DNA of 22,184 bases from an uncultured Eubacterium sp. (GTDB taxonomy: Bacteria; Bacillota; Clostridia; Lachnospirales; Lachnospiraceae): contig CAJOOU010000129.1 in NCBI GenBank assembly GCA_905236735.1, positions 1-22,184 of the forward strand. Direction: 5' to 3'. Below, piece after piece: positions 7,930-15,250 of this stretch. The translations under genes were made by a program, and so were the position numbers. The notes under the pieces are model-generated. The model saw nothing but the letters and a program-made list of their open reading frames with translations, ran no database searches and was not told where the DNA came from. Position 1 is the first letter of the stretch. Each line of letters opens with the position of its first letter.

Positions 7930-8487
7930 CTAATCCTCCACCTTATATATTCTTATCACGGCACTGCATTTGCAGTCCCTTCCGCAAATAGGGCACTGCA
8001 TGCCGTACTTCGGTAAATCTTTATAAAACATAGGAATTTTCTCTTCAAATATCATCTCTCCGCCGTTTTTTATCGCCCCCACCGGAAAATCTCCATCCGC
8101 ATATACCCAAAGCTCGGTAAAAACGATGTCATACTTTTTAGACTTTGTTATATTCCTTATCTTTGTAACAAGGCTCTGCCCTACTCCGCTTCGTCTGTAT
8201 TTTTCATTAACAAAGATGGCATCCCCCGTTGTTATTCTTTTATCCCCAAACATTTTATTGTATTTTTCTTCAAGCTCAGGGTGAGGAAATGTTAGCTCAA
8301 TTCCGTCTCTATTGGTAACAAAACCTATTATTTCATTACCCAGAGTGGCCTTCATCCCATAATACCTGCCGTTTTTTACCGCATTTCTTATCTCATCCCC
8401 GATAACACTGCCCTCAGTCAGGTTTTTCTCGGTAAGCGAAATAATTTCTTCTATATCATCTTCAGTAATCCTGCTATATTCTATCAT
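7930..8487 (-). CDS. GNAT-like acetyltransferase with C-terminal cysteine cluster
   Basis: A 185-residue soluble protein. The middle contains YRRSGVGQSL (about 97-106), which fits the acetyl-CoA binding loop of the GNAT fold, preceded by DAIFVNEKYR. The N-terminal YSRITEDDIEEIISL also matches the opening of many GNAT proteins. The last 25 residues carry CPICGRDCKC (165-174), a four-cysteine cluster that could hold a zinc ion; such a tail is unusual for a GNAT protein. Substrate unknown. Its start overlaps the end of the 978-residue MFS fusion gene by 14 bases, and it ends two bases before the phosphatase start, so it belongs to the same transcript and perhaps the same pathway. Confidence 0.72.
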   Translation of the reverse strand: MIEYSRITEDDIEEIISLTEKNLTEGSVIGDEIRNAVKNGRYYGMKATLGNEIIGFVTNRDGIELTFPHPELEEKYNKMFGDKRITTGDAIFVNEKYRRSGVGQSLVTKIRNITKSKKYDIVFTELWVYADGDFPVGAIKNGGEMIFEEKIPMFYKDLPKYGMQCPICGRDCKCSAVIRIYKVED

Positions 8488-11410
8488 TCCAACTCTCTCC
8501 TCCTTTTATGCCGCTTACAGTAAAAATAACAGCAAACAGCATTACCATTGCAAACGCAATTCCTATGCCAATCCTAAAGCCGAATCCCAAAAACATACCA
8601 TAGGCGATCGGACCTAAGGTCTGTCCAATACTTTCCACAATCGAATAAACCCCCATGGAGTTTCCTTCTCCGTATCTTGAAACAACGGGCAGATTTTCAA
8701 AATATGTATACTGACATGCAAATGCAAATGATGAAGCAAGTGCAAGTATTACAACTCCCGCAACAGCACTTAAATAATGTGGATAAATAAAATATGCCGC
8801 AATTCCCACACTCAAAAGTAAAGAAGCTATACATATGCTCTTAAATCCTCCAAACTTTTTAAGCATCCATGATGAAATATATGGTCCCATATACAATGAT
8901 ACAATTCCGCACAAAAGATAAATCCGGCCTATTTGAACTTCACCTATTCCGCTTTCAGCCCCCACAAGCGGAAATACATACTCCCTGTATGAAAGAGATA
9001 TCATAAACGGAAGCAATATGAAAACAAAAAACAAAATCACCCTTCTGTCAAGCAAAAATCCCGCAATATTTTCCGATGAGTTCTCCTCTTTTTTTGCTGT
9101 AGTCTTTGGTTTTGCGTCTCCTCCAAAAAGTGATATAAACAATCCCAACATAAGTATTAAAGCTCCGGCTATATAGATTATCCTCCATCCGCCCAGAGAA
9201 AACAGTACTGCTGAAAGACCTGCTCCTATCGTAAATCCCGAAAGAGTACCTGCAGATACCGCAGCAAAAGCATCTGCGGATTTTTCCTCGTTTTCTCCCA
9301 AAGCAGCTATGGTATTGCAGCATACATAAATAATTCCCATACCGCATCCCATAAAAATCTTGCCAAAAAGAATACCTGAATAATTACCTGCCAGAGCGCA
9401 GACTATACAGCCCACAATCTGTATGAGAAATCCAAAATTTATCGTTCGTTTTGTTCCGTTCTTTGATATAATCTTTCCCACAAAAGCTGAAATAAATGCC
9501 ATAACAAAAAGCTGCATACTCATAGGAAGAGCCACAGCCACTCCTCTTGAAAGCGGCAGTCCGCCTTTATACAGTTCATTACATAAAAGAGCGATAAACA
9601 CATCCTGCATTGAATCCACTGCATAGGTTATAAACATATATGTTCTTAAAGGGTTGGTATCCGTAGCATCTCTAAGCTCGACTGATATTCTTTGCCTTTT
9701 TTCAAAGAAGCCCAAAAGAAATGCAAATTCCAAAAGAAGTACAGCTACAACGACAGCACATGTTCCCGAGCTTAAAATCATATTTTTCATAAGCTCATTT
9801 GTCTCTGAAACTATCTTATCAAGTCCAAGACCAACCTCGAGTGCTCCGACTATATTACCCGCCCTGTCTTTTATGGGAAGTAGTACAAAGGTCCAGCCTC
9901 CCAGCGCAGACTCTTCTATATAGCTTACAATTTCACCGTTTTCAAACACCGAATAATAAGGCTCATCCTCATATGAATATGCCGGCATATAGCATGGCAC
10001 ACCCTCCTCATAATCAGCTACAAGAGAAATCATACCGTCTTTCTGTCGATATATTACATAATAATAATATTCTTCCTCTTCATAGCTTTCTTTCACGAGT
10101 TCATCAAGCGGTGCCTTTAAACTGTAAAAAGCTTCGCTTTCATAGTCTGTCGTTTCATTTATTTCAAGAAGGGTTTCCACATCTGTCTTCCCCAAAAGAA
10201 TCTCTGCAAAAAGTCTGGTCTGCATCTCGGTAGATGACTTTTTATCATCAGACATTTCGCCGAGAAGTGAATATGCCATTAAAAATCCAACAGCTATTGC
10301 GGATACAATAATAAACGACACCCTCATTACCTGCTCGCTCTTTATGATAAGCTTAAGAATGTCTATTCCTATCCTTATAAAAAGAAGTATCACACAGATA
10401 ACGCCAATGACTGCCATTAGCCATAAAACCACCGTTTTATAAAAGTAGGCGCACTCTCCTCCCGTCACATAATCTTCAAGTATTCCCTCACCCTCATCTG
10501 ATGCGTACAGACAGTAGTATCCGCCATAGTCGGTAGTCATTACACTTTTGCCGTCTTTTGATACATCTAGTTTGTATAAAATATTGCCGTTCTCAAAAAA
10601 TACCCGCTCGTCTTCAGGACTTTCTTCATCAAAAAAATTTAATGTAGTTGATAAAAGCTCAGTATAATAAACTGCGCCGCCTCTTGCACACACATCCCAT
10701 AAAATCCTGCTTTCACCGGCTTTTTTATAATAATTTTGTCCATCCGGATATCTTACTTCCAAATCTCCGTTTCTGTATGTGATTACAAAAGTATCGCTTG
10801 AAAAATCATATGAGGCATCCATCACACTGGAAGATACGCAGACCGTATCTTCGGCCGATATTTTCCCTGTGCCCTCTACTTTATAGATTGTAAGATTGTT
10901 GTCATCTGAATATAAGAAATAAATCTCCCCGTCATATTCCTGCAGTTCTAAAATATTACCATACTGCAGAGGCGCATCTTCTCCCGCGCCGTAATCAAAG
11001 CTGTAAATTACTTCCTTTTTCGTGCCTTTAAGCCTTATTATTCTTTCATATTCGAGTCTGTTGCCATGTTTACCGTAGGATATATCCGACAGATATATGC
11101 TTCCATCGTCGGTCTCTGCCAGATGACAGATATAATAAAACGGTGCACTGTCACTGCCTCCGTCATAACGCCTGAGAAGCCTTCCTTTTTCATCTACCAC
11201 AAAAAGAGTTTCTTTGCCGTTATCGGTCACAAGTGTATGGCTTTTCCCGTAGCGCATCTCAGCAACATAATTATAATTATAGCTGCTTCCCCAAAAAAGC
11301 ATATCCGAATTTAGAATAACTATTGTTTCACATATAAAGGCGATAATGAAGATAATAATATGAAAATACAGTATCTTTTTCCTATCATTTAAATTAAGCT
11401 TCTTTTTCAT
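8474..11410 (-). CDS. Fusion of propeller-like domain, Cache-like sensor and MFS module
   Basis: A 978-residue membrane protein with an unusual layout. Order by residue: membrane segment 14-34; a region rich in short beta-strands with propeller-type repeats (VVDEKGRLLRRYDGG, IYLSDISYG, IYFLYSDDNN, VYYTELLS) at about 45-320; membrane segments at about 325-350 and 362-383; a single-Cache-like extracytoplasmic domain at about 385-535 ending in AGNIVGALEVGLGLDKI; a membrane segment at about 543-567; then an MFS-type region at about 585-968 with about twelve hydrophobic segments and a glycine-rich GKIFMGCGMG stretch. MFS proteins normally have about 400 residues and no sensor. Here the MFS part may act as transporter or as a signalling membrane module. 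A GGGAGA site precedes the ATG. It is second in an operon with a Cache-HAMP-PP2C protein, which suggests shared signal sensing. Confidence 0.85.
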   Translation of the reverse strand: MKKKLNLNDRKKILYFHIIIFIIAFICETIVILNSDMLFWGSSYNYNYVAEMRYGKSHTLVTDNGKETLFVVDEKGRLLRRYDGGSDSAPFYYICHLAETDDGSIYLSDISYGKHGNRLEYERIIRLKGTKKEVIYSFDYGAGEDAPLQYGNILELQEYDGEIYFLYSDDNNLTIYKVEGTGKISAEDTVCVSSSVMDASYDFSSDTFVITYRNGDLEVRYPDGQNYYKKAGESRILWDVCARGGAVYYTELLSTTLNFFDEESPEDERVFFENGNILYKLDVSKDGKSVMTTDYGGYYCLYASDEGEGILEDYVTGGECAYFYKTVVLWLMAVIGVICVILLFIRIGIDILKLIIKSEQVMRVSFIIVSAIAVGFLMAYSLLGEMSDDKKSSTEMQTRLFAEILLGKTDVETLLEINETTDYESEAFYSLKAPLDELVKESYEEEEYYYYVIYRQKDGMISLVADYEEGVPCYMPAYSYEDEPYYSVFENGEIVSYIEESALGGWTFVLLPIKDRAGNIVGALEVGLGLDKIVSETNELMKNMILSSGTCAVVVAVLLLEFAFLLGFFEKRQRISVELRDATDTNPLRTYMFITYAVDSMQDVFIALLCNELYKGGLPLSRGVAVALPMSMQLFVMAFISAFVGKIISKNGTKRTINFGFLIQIVGCIVCALAGNYSGILFGKIFMGCGMGIIYVCCNTIAALGENEEKSADAFAAVSAGTLSGFTIGAGLSAVLFSLGGWRIIYIAGALILMLGLFISLFGGDAKPKTTAKKEENSSENIAGFLLDRRVILFFVFILLPFMISLSYREYVFPLVGAESGIGEVQIGRIYLLCGIVSLYMGPYISSWMLKKFGGFKSICIASLLLSVGIAAYFIYPHYLSAVAGVVILALASSFAFACQYTYFENLPVVSRYGEGNSMGVYSIVESIGQTLGPIAYGMFLGFGFRIGIGIAFAMVMLFAVIFTVSGIKGGESWNDRI

Positions 11411-11424
11411 AGTCTCTCCCGCTG

Positions 11425-12072
11425 TTATTTTATGGTCTTGCCGGCGTCATCCCCGGTTACCAAAATAAACTCCTCCGGTACTTCACTTTCATCCACTTCC
11501 TTAAGACTTAAATATTTAGTCTTAACATATCCTATAAATCCATGAAATTCTATTAAAGAATAGCTGTCATCATAATCAAGCACATACCCGACAGCTCCGT
11601 TTAGAATTCTTCTGATAACTTTTGCGTTTTTACTTGGCTTTTTCCTGACCAGAAGCCTTGAATCCACTCCGGTAACCTTATATTTATAATACTGCTTTAT
11701 CTCTTCTTTGGTTTCCTCATCGTCAGATGTATCTTCTGGCGTTTCGGATGCTGTTATTTGTGATGCATCCTCTGCCACTTCAGATGTATCCTCTGGCGTT
11801 TCGTATAAATCTCCCTCTTCTTCCGTTATATCCTCTGTCTCTTTGGATATGTCTTCCTCCGCTGTATCTGTAAGTGCATCTTGCACAGTATCTTCTGCCG
11901 CTTCCGCATTTTCCAAAGCCGCATCTGCGGACTCTTCTTCGATTTTTACATCGGCCTCGTATACCTCTTCATTATCCGGCGCCTCTTCCGGCGATGACAT
12001 ATAAAAGTATATCCCGCCTGCTATATATAAGGCGGCAAAGGCTGCCGCTACCATCATTATTTTTTTCCCCAT
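11425..12072 (-). CDS. Membrane-anchored acidic protein with SH3-like domain
   Basis: A 215-residue protein. It has one hydrophobic segment at about 6-25 (uncleaved anchor), a very acidic low-complexity linker at about 28-125 rich in Glu, Asp, Thr and Ala, and a bacterial SH3-like domain at about 132-192, seen in SRLLVRKKPSKNAKVI and the GYVKTKYLSL close. Bacterial SH3 domains commonly bind cell-wall peptides, so a wall-contacting role outside the membrane is likely. It is the first gene of the sensor operon, with AAGGA seven bases before the ATG, and is 14 bases from the MFS fusion gene. A direct repeat in the DNA underlies part of the acidic linker, so linker length may vary between strains. 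Confidence 0.82.
   Translation of the reverse strand: MGKKIMMVAAAFAALYIAGGIYFYMSSPEEAPDNEEVYEADVKIEEESADAALENAEAAEDTVQDALTDTAEEDISKETEDITEEEGDLYETPEDTSEVAEDASQITASETPEDTSDDEETKEEIKQYYKYKVTGVDSRLLVRKKPSKNAKVIRRILNGAVGYVLDYDDSYSLIEFHGFIGYVKTKYLSLKEVDESEVPEEFILVTGDDAGKTIK
11723..11803. repeat. Imperfect 24-base direct repeat in the acidic linker
   Basis: Two 24-base copies (11723-11746 and 11780-11803) differ at one base. Their starts are 57 bases apart, which is 19 codons, so gain or loss of a unit would keep the frame. They encode the repeated ETPEDTS stretches in the acidic linker of the SH3-domain protein. Neighbouring sequence is also a degenerate form of the same Glu/Asp/Thr repeat. Confidence 0.75.
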
Positions 12073-12082
12073 ACTCTTATCC

Positions 12083-12111
12083 TTGTCTAAAAAAAATTTT
12101 TGTAGTATATT
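12083..12111 (+). promoter_or_regulatory. Candidate promoter of the plus-strand HATPase gene
   Basis: TTGTCT (12083-12088) is followed by a 17-base spacer and TATATT (12106-12111), with TG just upstream of the -10 box (12102-12103). Transcription would start near 12118, giving a leader of about 70 bases. It sits to the left of, and faces, the minus-strand promoter candidate at 12133-12141. Confidence 0.5.
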
Positions 12112-12132
12112 TATTTCATTGGCATATAAATG

Positions 12133-12141
12133 ATTATATCA
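12133..12141 (-). promoter_or_regulatory. Candidate extended -10 promoter of the SH3/MFS/PP2C operon
   Basis: On the minus strand TGATATAAT is a perfect extended -10 element (TG, one base, TATAAT). No recognisable -35 box lies 17 bases upstream, which extended -10 promoters can do without. Transcription would start near 12126, about 53 bases before the SH3-protein ATG. It would drive the four-gene operon that ends at the 6253-6285 terminator. Confidence 0.5.
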
Positions 12142-12186
12142 CTTTTGCCCAAAATTTACGAGCCAAGCTTGCGGGGGATATGTTCT

Positions 12187-13077
12187 ATGAAAAAAACATA
12201 CATTCAAATTATATTACCATTAATTGCTGCCGTTTTATATCTGGTCTCTTTATATCTGTTTTTGCAGGGCCAGACTCTCGGCGGCATTATCCTTATAAGC
12301 ATTCACGGCATTTTGCTTATCCTTTATGCGCTTTCTTTTGCGGATAAATCCACGGGCGAAATGCCGCAGGATATATCAGCAGATCCCGCCTCCGATAACA
12401 TATCTTCCGATAATGATGACGCATTAGCGGAAAACGAAGCTGCTATAGAGCAGCTGAACAATAAAATATCCGAGCTTCAGGCCGCAAACGATGTACTTAA
12501 GATCTCGGTCTATGACCTTGAAAAAGAGCTCGGCGAGACCAAAAAAGCTCTCGAAGAGGCATCTGCTCTTTCCGAAGACGGCTGTATTTTGGATGAAGCG
12601 CCAAGTATTCTGCCCGATGTATCCGATAACCTCGAGGAAATAAATATAGTTTCCGTCGCAAAGGATGTCTCAAAAGAGTTTGCAGATGATGCCCTAAAGG
12701 CCGGTCTTACGATAAATATTTCAACCGATAAGGAAGATATCCTTGTAAAGGCCGACTCTTCAATGATCCGCACTCTATTTCGCAATATAGTGGATAACGC
12801 AATCAAATATATGAATACCCGCGGTAGCCTCATTATTACCATATCATCTATTGGCGATGATATCTTCGTCATCTGTAAGGATAACGGCGAAGGTCTTTCC
12901 GCCGAAGAAACAGATCATATATTTGAGCTCAATTATCAGGGTTCAAACCGTATCAGCGGCAATGGTCTCGGTCTCTATCAGGCCAAGGCCATAGTAAACT
13001 ATTACGGTGGCATCATCTATGCCAAAAGTACTCCCGGAAACGGCATGGGCATTTATATCCAGCTTCCGACGGTTTAG
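12187..13077 (+). CDS. Membrane HATPase lacking a histidine phosphoacceptor region
   Basis: The only plus-strand gene in the window; 296 residues from the ATG at 12187, which has GGGGGAT eight bases upstream (an in-frame ATG at 12130 has no ribosome site). Order: two membrane segments at about 5-28 and 30-50 with almost no loop, an acidic linker, a coiled coil at about 80-126, and a histidine-kinase-type ATPase domain at about 150-296. The ATPase boxes are intact: FRNIVDNAIKY (N box), DNGEGL (232-237) and GNGLGL (258-263). There is no histidine between residues 41 and 243, so no H-box or DHp helix is present. It may be a kinase of serine/threonine type, a decoy, or a partner for another protein. 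No response regulator is adjacent. Its last four bases overlap the end of the convergent AAA+ gene. Confidence 0.82.
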   Translation: MKKTYIQIILPLIAAVLYLVSLYLFLQGQTLGGIILISIHGILLILYALSFADKSTGEMPQDISADPASDNISSDNDDALAENEAAIEQLNNKISELQAANDVLKISVYDLEKELGETKKALEEASALSEDGCILDEAPSILPDVSDNLEEINIVSVAKDVSKEFADDALKAGLTINISTDKEDILVKADSSMIRTLFRNIVDNAIKYMNTRGSLIITISSIGDDIFVICKDNGEGLSAEETDHIFELNYQGSNRISGNGLGLYQAKAIVNYYGGIIYAKSTPGNGMGIYIQLPTV

Positions 13078-15248
13078 ATCATCGCTGAATATATCTGATC
13101 CTTTACTCCCATCATTCCGCATTTTACGCATTCTATATCTGCCGCCTCGGCAATATCTTTCATTGTGATATCGTGCTTTTGTGCGGCGGCCGTATATGCC
13201 GCAGCTATGGCGATATTCTTTATATTGCTTCCGGCTATCTCTGCCGCTTTTGCAAGCATGGCAAAATCCACATCCGCTCCCAAAGGAGCCTCCGGCGGAA
13301 AGGCTGCCTTCCAAAGAGCCTCCCTTGTCTTTAGATCCGGTATGCCTATCGGTATAAGAAAGGTCATGCGGCGTTTAAAAGCGTTGTCAAAATTCTGCAG
13401 ATTGTTTGTCGCAAGTATCGACAGCCCACTGTATTCTTCTATTTTCTGCAAAAGAAAGGCTGTCTCGGCATTGGCATATTTATCATTGGATGAGTTTACC
13501 TCGGTACGCTTTGAAAACAGGGAATCCGCCTCATCAAAAAACAGTATTGCGTTGGAGTTTTTTGCCGCATCAAATACAAGGCTTAAATTTTTCTCGGTTT
13601 CCCCAATGTATTTGCTTGATATCTGAGCCATATCGATCCTGTAGATATCAAGTCCGAGTTCTCTGGCAAGCACCTGAGCCGCCATCGTTTTTCCGGTGCC
13701 CGGAGGTCCGTATAGGGTAATGGCCACTCCTCTTCCGTAGGGGAGCTTTTTGCCGAATCCAAAATCCTCGTTTACCCTGGTCTTGTATCTTATCCTGTCA
13801 CATGCGATCTTTAAAAGCCTCTCGCTTTCCGGCGCAACAATAAGGTCATCCCATACAAACGGACTGCTTAATCTTTTGGCATTTTCGCCTATCCTTACTG
13901 CGCAAAGCATCCTTATCTGTTCCTCAAGAACGCTCTTTTCTATAACAGTCTTATCATCATTATTATCCCGGCATTTTACCACAGCCCCTGATACAGCCGC
14001 AAAAATACGCCCCGGAGTCATAACATACTTTGATATCAGTTCTCCCATATCTATTTGCTCGGAAAATACGGCGTTTTCTCTTATAAGAGCCTGCTGCCAG
14101 AGCATCTTTTGCTCTGATATATCAGCCTCCGGAAATTCTATGAGATAGTAGCTGTTTCCGAAAAGCGCCCGTTTTTTTTCATTGAGCGGTTTTTCGCTGC
14201 CTATTATCACTGCCTTTATATAGCTTTTGGCCAGTGTAAGCAGTGACAAAAACGCATCAGTATCTTCATTTTTATCATCTACCCCGTAAAAATAAACCAT
14301 ATCCTTAAAAAGCAGGGCTTTAATACAGATATCGCTTACTATCTTCTCCCTTAACGCACCATCGAGTGCCAAAAGCTTATTAACATCAGCCGCTATTACG
14401 TTGCAGCCCATGTCACGGCAGAGTTTCCCGAGAAGATATCTTCGCCCGCTGCCGCACGTGGCGCAAAGCTCTATTATGCCGCCATTATCTCCTTTAAGCG
14501 CGGCATTTAAATACAGCTTTATCTTTTCGTACTCTTCTTCTCTTGCAGTATATTCTTCACCTGCCGGCTCTATTATATAAGCACATCTTTTGACATCGCC
14601 CGATAGCTCGTTTATCCCACATGCATAGGACAGAGCCGCTCTGCCAAGCACAAGCGGTCTTGCCGCCTTTGTAAGAAGCACTCCGCCGGACGGTTCCAAA
14701 AGAATCCTGTTTAAATAGCTGTCACTTCTAAGCAGAATGGAAATATCGTTTTCTCCCTCCGAAAGAAAGAGCATCCCGATATCGTGACAGATACCACAGG
14801 TCGGTCTTTTTTCATTATCCGCTCCGGACAAAGTCTCAAATACATTCTCGTATTTGCGGTTTGCATCCGAAGCAAACGCCAAAAGAAAGGCAAGCATTTC
14901 CACAGGTTCTAAGTGCTCTTCCATAAAAAGCTCTGAAATGGGAAGCCCCGGCGAAAGAGATGATTTTTTAAGCAGTATCCTGAATATCTCTCTTATCTTT
15001 TCCCTGCCGTAAAAGCTGATATCTTCTCCTGTATAAAATGTATCATCACAGGCTTTAAATGCTATTCCCACAAAACCGCTCATGATATCCGGCGCATTTT
15101 GCACTATACCAAGGCTTAAATAAAGCAACATATCAACAAAATCCAGATACAGCCTTCTTTCTTCTAAGGCATTTTTATATGGTTTCTCATCAATATCAGA
15201 AAAAAATTCACTTATAAGCTTTTCGAGACTTTCCATAGTTTTCCCCAT
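13074..15248 (-). CDS. AAA+ ATPase of the contractile injection locus (second copy)
   Basis: A 724-residue cytosolic AAA+ protein related to the neighbouring 15251-17548 product and to the Afp15-type ATPases of contractile injection systems. Residues 1-240 are a helical region of unknown role. A first ATPase-like domain (about 245-400) is degenerate: its P-loop reads CGSGRR in place of GxGK[ST] and its Walker B is replaced by MVYFYGVDD. The second domain (about 505-720) is intact: GPPGTGKT (514-521), ILFFDEAD (568-575), ILATNN sensor 1 and FKRRM arginine finger. It is the last gene of the minus-strand operon. The ATG at 15248 has only a weak ribosome site; the ATG four codons in (15236), with GGGG upstream, is an alternative. 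CIS ATPases of this type are implicated in late assembly, but the role here is inferred. Confidence 0.87.
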   Translation of the reverse strand: MGKTMESLEKLISEFFSDIDEKPYKNALEERRLYLDFVDMLLYLSLGIVQNAPDIMSGFVGIAFKACDDTFYTGEDISFYGREKIREIFRILLKKSSLSPGLPISELFMEEHLEPVEMLAFLLAFASDANRKYENVFETLSGADNEKRPTCGICHDIGMLFLSEGENDISILLRSDSYLNRILLEPSGGVLLTKAARPLVLGRAALSYACGINELSGDVKRCAYIIEPAGEEYTAREEEYEKIKLYLNAALKGDNGGIIELCATCGSGRRYLLGKLCRDMGCNVIAADVNKLLALDGALREKIVSDICIKALLFKDMVYFYGVDDKNEDTDAFLSLLTLAKSYIKAVIIGSEKPLNEKKRALFGNSYYLIEFPEADISEQKMLWQQALIRENAVFSEQIDMGELISKYVMTPGRIFAAVSGAVVKCRDNNDDKTVIEKSVLEEQIRMLCAVRIGENAKRLSSPFVWDDLIVAPESERLLKIACDRIRYKTRVNEDFGFGKKLPYGRGVAITLYGPPGTGKTMAAQVLARELGLDIYRIDMAQISSKYIGETEKNLSLVFDAAKNSNAILFFDEADSLFSKRTEVNSSNDKYANAETAFLLQKIEEYSGLSILATNNLQNFDNAFKRRMTFLIPIGIPDLKTREALWKAAFPPEAPLGADVDFAMLAKAAEIAGSNIKNIAIAAAYTAAAQKHDITMKDIAEAADIECVKCGMMGVKDQIYSAMI

Positions 15249-15250
15249 CT

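Noticed and set aside
11708..12004. Serine-rich plus-strand open frame
   Set aside because: It is the antisense reading of the Glu/Asp/Thr repeats in the SH3-domain protein; the repeated composition is explained by that linker.
12130..12186. Upstream extension of the plus-strand HATPase starting at 12130
   Set aside because: The ATG at 12130 has no ribosome site and the added residues precede a typical Met-Lys-Lys membrane start at 12187, which has GGGGGAT upstream.
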